Assembly (NCBI RefSeq): GCF_000001735.4
Contig: NC_003070.9
Location: 6,882,001 to 6,946,000 of the forward strand
Direction: 5' to 3'
From: Arabidopsis thaliana
Lineage: Eukaryota; Streptophyta; Magnoliopsida; Brassicales; Brassicaceae
Length of the DNA stretch: 64,000 bases
Shown: positions 13,400 through 25,037 of the stretch, piece by piece
Position numbering within the stretch: position 1 is the stretch's first letter
Layout: the number at the start of each line of letters is the position of its first letter
Program-made: the position numbers and the translations under genes
Notes under the pieces: model-generated
Told to the model about the DNA's origin: nothing
Database searches by the model: none
What the model saw: the letters and a program-made list of their open reading frames with translations, nothing else

Positions 13400-16300
13400 T
13401 CACCTCTGCCATTTTCTATCTGTAATAAGTAAAACCAAAATCAAACATTGTTCAGTTGTTTAAAACTGCGATGAATGATTGCAGAGAAAACTTTGGAGGA
13501 GATTGTTTTTACCCTTTGTTCCCTGTTGTGCTTGAGACGCAGACCGTTGGATTCTAGGAGAAACTTGTTTCCCATTGGTAACACCAGGCAACGAATGTCT
13601 CTTCTTAGCCGAAACAACATCTCTTTCTTGAAGATCAGGGCTTGATCTTGGTGAGTTATGTTCTTGAACCTTGGCTTTCGCTGACTGTGTTGGCTGCATG
13701 AACCGAGGAAGAGAGTTCTTGCCTCCGCTGCTTTCTCTTGCTTCTTGATCATACCCGAAAGAAGTTCTTCTCCCGCTTTTCTGTTCTTTCCCTTCCTCTT
13801 GTTCTGTAGCCTCACCGGTACCAATTTCCTGTTTCGGGCTTGATGTTATTTTCTTGCTAACTTTCCTCTTTTGGCTTGAACCACTCTTTTCGGATTTTCC
13901 CTTTCTTGCTTTCACTGAAGAAGATGCTTGGCTTGCCGGTGTTGCCTGAGATTCAGTGATTGTCATCGGAGTTAAAGCTCCCTCAGATAAGGCGTAAGCT
14001 TGAGGCCCTGATTCATCTTCAGCCCGTCTCTTTTTGGAATCTGGTGTACTAATGACCGGTTCATGATGTGTCGCTGAAATTTCAACTTCGTCCTTAGCAT
14101 TCTCAACTTTCTCCTTAGGGTCCTCTACAGTACCCATTGACGTTGCGTCTTTAACATCAATTTCTATCAACTCTGCTTGGTCTGTTTTAAAAGTGTCATC
14201 CTCTAAAAGCTTAGCTTCTACCCTGGGCTCTGCACCCTCAGCGTCTGACTTCTTCTCAAGTGTGTCAAGAGAAGAAGTTACAGAGAGTTCGGTGCCACAC
14301 TCGGATCCACTAAGCTCAGCTGGAGTAACATCTTCCAAAGAGTGATCCTTTATAGTGTTTGTAGTGTCTGGTGAATCTATATCTGTTTTGCCTTCTTCAC
14401 CCAAAACATCATCTTTAGAAGACAGCGTCATTGCTTTGTTTGAACCAGTAGATGAAGTTAGTTCCTCAAACTTCGACTGTGCGGCAATGAAAGAAGGATT
14501 GCTAACCTTACGCTTCAAAGAATGTTTAATCTGTCCATCCACATATTCAGGCTCTTCGAGCAAAGAATCTGGTTTAGCAGCAAGTGGCTGAGACTGGATT
14601 GAGTCATAATAAACCTCCGCTGATGCTTCTGGTGAATCATATTGGCTCATTTTCTCTGTCTCAGATAGCTCCACATTCTGACCTTCTACCTTACTTGCTT
14701 CATAGCTTGGCATATCAGTTTCAGTTTTGTTCTCTACCGTTGAGTCAGAATTCACAAAGTCAGCTTGAGGTGATATTTTAACATTCTGTGTTTCTTCCAA
14801 ATTTTGCTCTTCCGTTGTCAAATTTGCTTTAGAAGTCTTCTCAGGTTTTGGAACAGACATCCACCTCTCCAACCAGTTCCAAGCAGAACTAGGTTTTGTA
14901 GGATCACATTTAATGTTGATAGGTTTTGTCTTGGGAGTTGACTCCATTAGCTATAATCCAAATATACAAGAAAATAAGTATAAACAAGAAACTGAGTTTA
15001 GATGTCACAGTAAATATCTTGAATAGCCAGTAGTGATGCACTAGAAACAAGTTTGAAAACTTACATGCTTAGCAAACTTGTTTTCTAGAAGTTTTTGTGC
15101 AGCTGCATTTGGTTCCGACTTATCCTGAAACAAGAAACAGTTTCAGTCCGCAGATTTTATAGGGGAAACAAGATGATACCGAAACATAATTCAGCGAAAC
15201 GTTACCGAGGTTGCTGAAACACGGCTACCATCTTTTGTGGAATGACGAGCACGAACCATCGCCTGCATCTTGACAATAGCTTGGACACAACGCAGTGATC
15301 CCATGGCCTGACTCCTAACCAGGTGGCCACGAACTGCAGCTTGGAGTTTAATAACTTTCTTGCTCCTTAAAAGTTCTCTTCGCGCCTGCAGTTTAACAAC
15401 ACTCCAGTAAGAATAGTTTTCAAGACAGATCCTCAGCAACAGGTTGGGAAAATGTTAAGATCTTTAACAAGTTCACAGAGTTAAAGAAAGCTTCTTCACA
15501 TCCTAAATAATCTTACTATATAAGAAGAGACAGAAGAACATACCAAAAAACCACGAACAGCAGCTTGGATGACAACGATAACAGACTCATCCAGCTTCTC
15601 ATCAACTTTTTCATCACTTTCTTTTCTAACTATAATCACATCATCGGATTCAGATTCTTCCGGCTCAACCTTACTAGCCATTTCAACCTCGGAAGTAACA
15701 TCTTCCTCTATCTTGGCTGCATCAGCAGCACTTGGTCCTTGCAATTCAGTTCCAATCAAATCATCTTCCTCAGTTTCAGTCCCTTTTGATTCCACAATAA
15801 CAGGCGACACCTCAGTTCTATGGTCAATCTGTTCCTCCACTGACAACAACTCCGTCTTCTCCTCAATAACAGACTGTGTTTTTTTCTCATCCACAGGCTC
15901 AGCCACATAGGTAACAACAGGTAACTGACTCTTCTTTTCATCAACAGAGAAAGACTGCTGCTGTTTTTCAGAAACATTGTTATTATCAGGAGACGGAGAT
16001 TTAAGGAGAGCAGATTCAAGAGTCTCTCTAGTCCTAGAAGCAGGAGTAGTTTCAGAAACTACACTAGTAATCAACCCTCGCTGTTTCCCAGATTTCTTCC
16101 TGAAACTCCATCCACGCTTATCCCCAGAGCTCTTGTTCTACATCCAAAAAACAAAATCGATTCCACCAAAATATTCACATTTCTTAATAGAGAGGCCTAA
16201 AGACACAAAACCATCAAACCTAACAGATCTCGTATACAGTACCAGACAAAACAAAAGCCCTAAGTAATTTCCAAACCAAACAATTAAAAACCCTAAGATT

Positions 16301-16539
16301 TAGACAAAATTAGAAACTAAGTAATGCCAAAATCCGACAAGACACTAATATCAGATCTTAAAATAGAAACTTCGAGCAGAGACAAATCCGAAACAGAAAT
16401 TGAAGATCGCGAGAACATTACAAAGAGGGAGAGAAAATGTCAAAACCTCGAGGGCGGTGGAGTTAGGATCGGCGGAGGTATCATCACCGCCGGAGCAAGA
16501 GATGAGACGGAGACAAGAAGAAGCTGGAGATCTTCCCAT
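13400..16539 (-). CDS. IQD32: IQ67-domain calmodulin-binding protein IQD32
   Basis: Six coding exons on the minus strand (16539-16447, 16137-15544, 15385-15206, 15124-15065, 14950-13513, 13419-13400) give 794 residues, the known IQD32 length. The IQ67 domain spans about residues 213-280. It has successive IQ-type helices (VIQAAVRGFLARRELL, IKLQAAVRGHLVRSQA, VQAIVKMQAMVRAR), which bind calmodulin. The following 500 residues are acidic, Ser/Lys-rich and probably disordered, ending in a DUF4005-like basic tail. The last exon is only 20 nt and encodes the end DRKWQR. IQD proteins link calcium/calmodulin signalling to microtubules and membranes. The microtubule role of this member is inferred from the family. 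Confidence 0.95.
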
Positions 16540-16552
16540 GACTGGTTCTTAC

Positions 16553-16583
16553 AAGAAGAAGAAGAAGAAGAAGAAGAAGAAGA
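16553..16583 (+). repeat. (AAG)n microsatellite in the IQD32 leader
   Basis: About ten uninterrupted AAG units lie just upstream of the IQD32 ATG, so they read as CTT/TTC in the transcript leader. CT-rich repeats are common in plant 5' UTRs and vary in length between accessions. Confidence 0.85.
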
Positions 16584-16599
16584 CCGTTTTATCTTCTTA

Positions 16600-18647
16600 T
16601 TGGATCAGTAAAATAAACACAAAGAGAGAGACCAGTAGTACTAACTAGTGTCGTTGGAAAATGGAGCAAAAGGGGAAAGCGGAACTCAAAGGGAAGGCAT
16701 TAAAATACGGTTAAGTCTGAGATTTGGAATCCGCCAGTCTCCTTTCTCTTCTGTCCAAATTAAAAGCGAAATAACGCTGTCACTGTCAGATCTCTCTCGT
16801 GATGACTCACATTTTCTTATTCATTCCTTCCTTTTTTTACTAACCGATGAGTATTAATTACTATATAGCTAAAGTAACAAATTCAGATAGATGTATATGC
16901 TTTCGAATTCATATACATCGGTTAAAAAAGTTCATGTAACAACAACAAGTAAAACTTATGATGATGAAACATCAACGATTCTATAAACTACATGTTATCG
17001 ACCGTATTAACACTTGTATTTTCTGATTATACTAAAATAACGGTTGGATTGGTTGAAATAATGAATTATGAATTAGTGGGGAATTATTCAATTATGGCTA
17101 GTCGATAATGTTGGCTCACCTATAAAAATAATAAGACGCATGTGACTGTCATGTGCTTCATGTCTTTTTTTTCTTTTCTCTCTGATCGCTTTGAGGTTTA
17201 TTAGCTTTTTTCTTTATATGTGGGGTTTATTAACTTTATTTATTAAATTGTCTCAAGCACAAACCCATTTCGCTAAAGACGTAAATATGTTTGATAAATC
17301 TATTTTGTTGCAGTGTAAGCAATAGTGACAATGATATGTGTTGTAAGTAAAAAGTATCAAGACTAACGAAAAAAATGGTTGTTTCTTTAAGCTTTTCTTT
17401 CCATTACTCATCTTCGTCGTATTCATCCTGAATTTGGCAGGTAAACTACTTCATGTCTTTACAGGTTACAAAATTTCCATATTTTAGAAAACTAGAGCTT
17501 TTTATATTCGATTTGAAGAAGAAAAATGGATATTGGAACAGATGGGCTTTGTAGGCCCATAGTGGGCCAGCCCAAGATAGAAAAAAGAAAAGCCGTGGAT
17601 TCGAAAGAGGAAATGGAAGGTGTAGGGTATCTCTCTGTTACCAAACTGATCAAAGTCATAACCACTACTCATCGTAATATTGACAATGCCTATTCTTTTG
17701 TACAATTTGTGCCACGTGTCCTATCCATAGTACTGCCAGGTAGGCGACATGTGTAATTGTTTTGTTTTGTAGCATTACGACAAAAGTTACAAAGGAAAAG
17801 CTGTGGACCTCTCTGCGAAATTGATAGTGAATGATTTTATTCTAACGTTGTGATTGAGTCACATATAGCCACTGCCTCATATGCTCTTAGAATATACATA
17901 TTTTTGCAATTTGTTAATGCAAATACTAAATACAGACGATGACGCAAACAAACGAAGCCGTAGTCGGCAACTAAAAGCCAAAGGTGGAAAATGTTAGAAA
18001 GTTTGAGCGATAAACTCAGAGATTGCGTGTGAAGATGAAACAAACCTTTCACGACCTTAACCAAATATGATTAATCTCAAGACCAAACATAAAGTATGGT
18101 TATATTAATATTATAAATCAGAAGAAGCATCACTAATTGCTTCCATCTTAAGTCAAATTTATCAATCGTGCAAACTCATTTACTGTTTTCATCGCACTCA
18201 CCGACAGAAATTGCAACTTCACCACATCAAAAAATTTCAAAACTGAATATAAATCATTATTAATTCAGTAAGTAACTAACTATAGGAGAGGATTATGAAT
18301 CTTATGCATAAACATAATAATTACAAAAATACACATGCTTCAGACAAAAAAGCAACATAACACATGCTTCATGTCATCACAAATCAGTCAAGGACAAACC
18401 ACCTTCTTTCTTTTCCTGAAAAAATTTCTGAATTCTGAATATCGAAAATGTTATCACTAGAAATAAATCAGTCGATGTGGTTTACATTAAAATACAGAGG
18501 CCGATAGTAATTCTCCAGGGAATTATGCTTAAAACAAATGTTCAATAGAAAAGAAAAAAAGAAGTGATTTTTAGCCTCTCATTGTGTGAAGGAAGAAACA
18601 AAAACTGTTAAAAAGAAACCACATCGAGGTTTAGAGTCAGAGTAGTT
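16600..18647. other. Intergenic region between IQD32 and the RCC1 gene
   Basis: This is the IQD32 promoter side plus the 3' flank of the RCC1-repeat gene. A tight cluster of four site II motifs (TGGGCC/T) lies at 17543-17574. The open frame over 17526-17756 that starts in this cluster has no family signature, and I did not call it a gene. The remainder is AT-rich with nothing I can name. Confidence 0.5.
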
Positions 18648-21600
18648 CTAAGACTTACGTGGCCTTCCTCTTCTTCCACCGGTCTTCACGGGTGGAGCCT
18701 TTCCGTTACTGGTGCGGCCGCCGCGTCCACGTGCTCCACGACCACGTCCTCTACCACGAGCACTCTGTTTCTTGCCATTGGCCTCTTCTCCATCTTCACT
18801 GTAGTCACTGTCTGCGTCACTACCTTGAACTTCCTTCTCCTTGTCGCTGTTATCTTCATCACTGTCTTGTTCAGAATCAGAGGAAGCTTTTGATGCTTTC
18901 CTCTTTTTAGAAGCACCTCTTTTGGTAACTGCTTGTTGCTTTGGTGCCAAAGTTTCTTCCTTGACTTCTTCTACACTCTCTGCTTAAAACAATCAAATAC
19001 ATCAAGAAATGTTTAAACTCTGTAGTGATTATTATTATTACGAATATACTGTACCTTCTAATGATCCTTTCCCGTCATAGACCTCGAGCTGCAGACAAAG
19101 TAAACAGTGTAAGGAAACAGATGAGGAGATACCAAACCTTGAAGAAATATATCTCTTCAGCTTTCTATTGAGGGCTCGAATAAAAAAAGGCTCTCTTGCT
19201 TTAGTTACCTGCTCAAGCCTATCAGCGATATCTGTTCTGTCAACAATGACCATTGAATGGCAAAAACCGCATGCCACACTACAGAAAAACATTCACAGGG
19301 AATTTAGAAAAACATCCAATTATTATTCTCTGAGGCGAACACTTGAGAAGTGAGAACTCACCCCATTACATGCATTCCCTCGAGCATATCCACCTTCTTA
19401 GGTGCTGCAGAGGATCTGAAACGAGAAAGAAGCATGGTTTATAATGATAGTCGTATGTGGTTATAAAACTAAAAGTTACTTATGGTGTGGCATACTTTTG
19501 ACCGTTGGGGCCATAACCAAGTTCTCCATACTGAGCATGACCCCAACTTATGCAAGAACTGTCGGCACCAACAAAATGATGCATGCTTCCTGAATCCATC
19601 CAACGCAAGTTCCAACCACTGTATGAGGAAAGAATAATTTTACATTAATCATCAAATCAAAAGCAATATATCAATCGGTGGAATCTGTTTTAAACAAACC
19701 TTAAATCCATCATCGGTTTAGGGTACATCCAATCATCACCATTGTTCTTTATCTTTCCCCACATATATAACTGTCCACCACCTGACAACCCAAACAAGTT
19801 AAATTTCGTTTTAATATAGGACCAGAAGACTAACACAAGAAGCAAAAAGACAGTTCAGGTTAAAGTCACTTGCCAGCTGTACAAGCGGAGTTTGCAGAAC
19901 CAGCAGAAAGAATGGCATTAGGAGGCAAAACATTATTCCTCTGAAACACATCAATACGGCGTGGAGCCCACTCATCTTTCTGCTCCCTATGTCCAAGCCT
20001 GAAATTGGCAACCAAACATCTCATGAGGAAGAGGAAGTTAGTTTCCATTTACAAATATTAAACATGAGCTAGTACCAACCTTCCATATCCACCAAATCCC
20101 CACCTGTGATATGTTTCAAAAAATGATGCATCAGAGATAACACACATAGAAGGACCAGTTCAAATTAACCAAAATTTTGAACAGATAAGTTACTTACGTG
20201 TAAACATATCCATTCTTATCTACGGCCACTGATTACGAGAAATTTTAATTATCAGAATGAGTAATTAGCTCCCCTGAAAGGTAAAGATTGAGGATAGAGA
20301 GAGAAAGAAATATGGTTTCTACCAGTATGATTTGTTCCACATGCAACTTTGACAATGGTTTCCCCTGCAAGAGAGGCGATGGCTTTAGGACGTGGCTGAG
20401 CTTCGTAGGCGAGTCTAACTGAACTATCCTTCATATTGAACTGAAATAATACACAAACAATGTAACCTGGTTCAAAGTAAATGATGGAGACATATTTACC
20501 TAATCTATTCATCAAGTACAATTCAGAGAGACTAAAGTAACTAAATTATGCATAGCAGACTTTACATAACAATTCAAGAAACAAGAGCTCAAAACTTGTT
20601 TGGAAGTTTCAAATAAACACAAACAATTCACGCTCCATACACCTCCAATCATGATAATAACTACAAGTAAGAGATAATAGTTGAAGACTGCATTGGTTGC
20701 ACATCTACGCGCAGATAACTAAGTTACCTCATTATCAGTTCCATGACCAAGTTGACCATACTGTGGGAGACCGGCAGTCCTATAAACAAACAAACACTCT
20801 GAATTTGAGCAAGAAGTCTTACTAAAGTGAGACCCGTTAAAGGTGAAAGAAAACCCAAAATAACAGACTAGACCAGACTAAGAAACCATACAGTATAGAG
20901 GCTCCTTCAGTAGACGATAACCACACTGTGAAGTCAGCCCCACAGGCAACGTTTGTGACCTCATCAGACACAACACAGGGAAGAGGCGTCGATTCAACTT
21001 CTACAGAAACAAAACCTGTAAGATACAAATTTCACACCATTAGAACAGTTAGACACAAGCAGAAGTATGTAAAGCATTTCATACCGTTTTTGGCTGAACC
21101 CAAACCCAACTGCCCATACTTATTCCAGCCAAAACCAAGAGACTGTCCATCATCACTAACCACTACCGTGTGGTTCCTTCCTGCTGCCGCTTTCACAATT
21201 TTGTGCCTTCAATAAACATAGAAGCTCAATGCCTAACTATAACCAATTCAAAGCTTTAGCAGCCATGTAAATGTTCAAACAAAGAGTTAGTATCAGTCTC
21301 CACCAAACTCACTTAGAGAGTCCTGACACAACTGTTGGCCTATCACGTTGAATCATATCACCATGACCTAATTGACCTTTCTGAACAAACATCAAACAAT
21401 TCCCATAAACCAAAATCATTCACAGTTTCCATTTCAGAGAAGACAAATAGAAGTAATCAAATCAAAACATACCTCATTACGTCCCCAAGTGTAACAACGA
21501 CCTTCAACGTCCAATGCCACACAATGAAACGAAGCTATAAAAGATAAACAGTGTTAAGTAAGTAAACAGTATTTAAATCCTCCATTATCAAAGATACTCA

Positions 21601-21818
21601 CAGAGAGATTAGCGAGAGTTACCGCAACCAGTGGCGACGAATCGAATGTTAACGCCGACGAGTGGCCTTAGCCGAGTAGGAGAGACCAAGTTACCTTCCA
21701 TCGCACCTTTTCGTTTTCCAATGATATCCCAAGCCGTAGCACCACAGAACAAAAGCTCACCTCCCTTCTCCTCCGAGCTCTCATCTTTCTTCTCCGACGA
21801 ATTCATCGCTTCCGCCAT
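18648..21818 (-). CDS. RCC1-repeat protein with basic GR-rich tail
   Basis: Sixteen coding exons on the minus strand encode 538 residues. They are 21818-21623, 21534-21473, 21380-21313, 21206-21085, 21015-20892, 20779-20728, 20440-20323, 20228-20198, 20103-20080, 19998-19874, 19781-19700, 19618-19496, 19415-19362, 19278-19209, 19088-19055 and 18979-18648. Repeated blades of the RCC1 propeller are visible (WGRNEKGQLGHG, QYGQLGHG, GGYGRLGH, WGHAQYGELGYG). The last exon is an acidic Ser/Asp stretch followed by a GRGRGRGARGRGG segment and an AT-hook-like GRRGRPRKS end. This suggests a nuclear, chromatin-associated protein similar to animal RCC2. The intron after exon 10 needs a GC donor (see findings). 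Upstream ATG-less sequence supports the start at 21818. I recognise it as At1g19880. Confidence 0.93.
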
Positions 21819-22870
21819 TACTTCTCCGACCAAAAACTTTCAAAATTTCAAATTTCAAAAAGCAGATCCAAAGACGATTATAGGAATTCGGATACGCGGC
21901 GAATCGTGTTGAAGCTAGAAAGTGGCGGGAAAACAACGGCTAGTAGTGTGATTGAGCAGATCGGAAGAGACGACAAAGATTGATTGAAGAAAAGGGAGAA
22001 AACCAAATTCAGAAACCCTAAACACAAAACAAAATAGTACAGAGAAAAACTACGAAAGAAGTAAAAAAAAGAGAGAGAGATAAAGTGAGAGGAAAATATA
22101 AAAAGAGGGATTAATTGAAGAGATTTGGGGATTTTCTCTATTACCAAGAATATACATATTTCTTTTATTTTAATTTCTTCGGCTCTTCATTGGGTCTTTT
22201 GCTTTTTTTTTGTGTAACGTTTTGTCTCTACTTTTTTTGTCACTATCTTTTGTTTTGTGCACTCGTGGAAATTTGTTTTAGCTTAATGTGTTTTTTTCTT
22301 GTTGTTATTAAAATACAAAGTTTGTCTTCCTAAGAAAATGAATTAAAAGATATTTTTCTCTCCCTGTTTTCTTTTTTTCTTTTTTTTGCTAATGTGTTAA
22401 AGTGAAATTGTTTGTCAGTTTATTGTTTTACTATATGTTAGTGAATAGAAATAGTTTTTGATGTTTTTATACATGAAAAAATAATAAACATTGCATAAAT
22501 AAATAAAATATTTTACTCATAATATAAATGCAAAAATTCAGGAGATTGAGATAGAAAATGTTATATTCAAACTGAAAAAGACAAGTATGGAAAACAATAG
22601 AGAAATTAATAAACCAATATACTATAGAGTTGACCAGTTTTAATTCCTAATTAAGGCAAGAATATTACATTTTAGGCCTTTTATCATTTTACAAAATTCA
22701 CCTGAGAAAATTTGATAAACCCTATGGATATATTAGGCCCACTGGCCCAGAGCGAGACAAAAACCCATTAGTAACCACGTCATCTATCCAACGCATTAGT
22801 CAACCAATTAAAATTGACTTTGAGGATCTCCACGTCAGCCTTCTATTTCAAAAATTCCAAAATTGAATAC
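21819..22870. other. Divergent intergenic region, RCC1 gene and MGH3
   Basis: The left part should be the 5' UTR and promoter of the minus-strand RCC1 gene. From about 22150 to 22700 the DNA is AT- and T-rich. Site II-like motifs (GGCCCA, TGGCCCA) occur near 22735-22748. No gene is visible. Confidence 0.5.
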
Positions 22871-22877
22871 CAAAACC

Positions 22878-22934
22878 AAATAACCGTCTTTTGAATAATT
22901 AAAAAACCGCTATAACATGAGAGACACTATATAA
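22878..22934 (+). promoter_or_regulatory. MGH3 promoter: DUO1-type MYB sites and TATA box
   Basis: AAATAACCGTC at 22878-22888 fits the DUO1 consensus RRATAACCGYC as I recall it. A second core, AACCGC, lies at 22905-22910, and a TATATAA box lies at 22928-22934. DUO1 is the male germline MYB activator, and MGH3 is one of its established targets. The spacing, with sites 20-50 bp upstream of the TATA box, fits a compact germline promoter. Confidence 0.7.
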
Positions 22935-23792
<858 letters not shown>

Positions 23793-25037
23793 ATCATCAT
23801 GATGGTTCTGTGAATTTGTATTTTATGTATTTTTAGTGTTTTCGTTTTGTTCTTTGATGGGTGAGATAGAATCGTGTATATAGGTTTCTGATTCCTACTC
23901 TGATAAAACCCTTCCGTGTGTTTATTTTCTTTCTTTGGTATTTATTAGGATCTCTTTGTGTCTTGTTTGTAAAATAATCTGTTTCGTGAATGTTAAGTGA
24001 AATGTAGTATTTCATATATTTGTTACATGCGTTCATGTTTGTTTTGCTAGGAACACCAGTCTAAATTTTGCCAATAAAATAATTTACATTCAACTACAAT
24101 GATATGCACCAGAGAAGAATAAGAAAAACGTACCAAATTATAATAAGGGTGTGTTGACAAAATAGTCACTTTTTCAAACTTAATTAGGAAAGTAGTCACT
24201 TTACTATTCATAATTTGCAAAATAGTCACTTTTCACTGTTTGATTCGTACACTTGGATTGTACATCACTTTTCTTATACAAATGTAAAGTGTACGCTGTG
24301 TATTTTTATATATATTTGTACATTAAAAGTGGTGTACAATCTAAGTGTACGTATCAAACAGTGAAAAGTATCAAACAGTGAAAAGTGACTATTTTGCAAA
24401 TTATGAATAGTAAAGTGACTACTTTTCCAATGAAGTTTAAAAAAGTGACTAGTTTGCAAATTAACCCTTATAATAAACGTACCAAATACAAACATAGTAC
24501 TCCTTAATATATACCATCAGATCTGGAGAAGGAAGAATAATATTATTCGACTTTTGTAAACTTTTACAAATTTGAGTATCAATCAACTTCATGATTAGAA
24601 TCCAAGTTGACACTAAAGAGTTAATTAGCTAACCTCTTTATTTAATCATGCAAGCAGTACCAAATCGCTTTCTATCTTATGTCGTTCTTTGTCGTTGTAT
24701 ATAATAAATAAAGACCATGTTTCATTTAATTAATTCATGAAATAAAATTTAATCAAAAACATAAGTTAATATTTTTTGTTATTTTAAATCATGAATTAAT
24801 TTTTGTAATTTTTCGTAGGCTTACTTCCTTGATTGGTCTCCTTCATGCATTAGTCTTGCATTTTCTTAATACAGCAAATTATCAATGATCAACCGATCGA
24901 CATAGAAAAAGAGTAGTTAATTAATTTATTATCATCAAGTTGAGAAGACATATTCTTATTACATTCATATACAATTGATATCAGTAATATAACACAATTA
25001 CACACAAAAATAAAGATATTAAATAAAAGTCAATGAA
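23793..25037. other. Intergenic region between MGH3 and RUBY 3' ends
   Basis: These two genes converge here. The notable content is the foldback element at 24147-24467, described separately. The rest is AT-rich DNA and presumed 3' UTRs. Confidence 0.55.
24147..24467. mobile_element. Non-autonomous foldback transposon, Mutator-like
   Basis: This is a 321-bp element made almost entirely of two long inverted arms of about 120-140 bp. Both arms contain repeated AATAGTCACTTT units. It is flanked on both sides by the same 9 bp, TTATAATAA (24138-24146 and 24468-24476). A 9-bp target duplication with long terminal inverted repeats points to the Mutator-like (MULE) superfamily. There is no coding capacity. 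The right arm carries a short tandem duplication (TATCAAACAGTGAAAAG, near 24353-24387). Confidence 0.75.

Noticed and set aside
13188-13412. 74-codon frame at the IQD32 3' end
   Set aside because: It overlaps the last IQD32 exon in another phase and extends into the 3' UTR.
17526-17756. 76-codon frame at the site II cluster
   Set aside because: Composition is ordinary and no motif is visible, so it was not called a gene.
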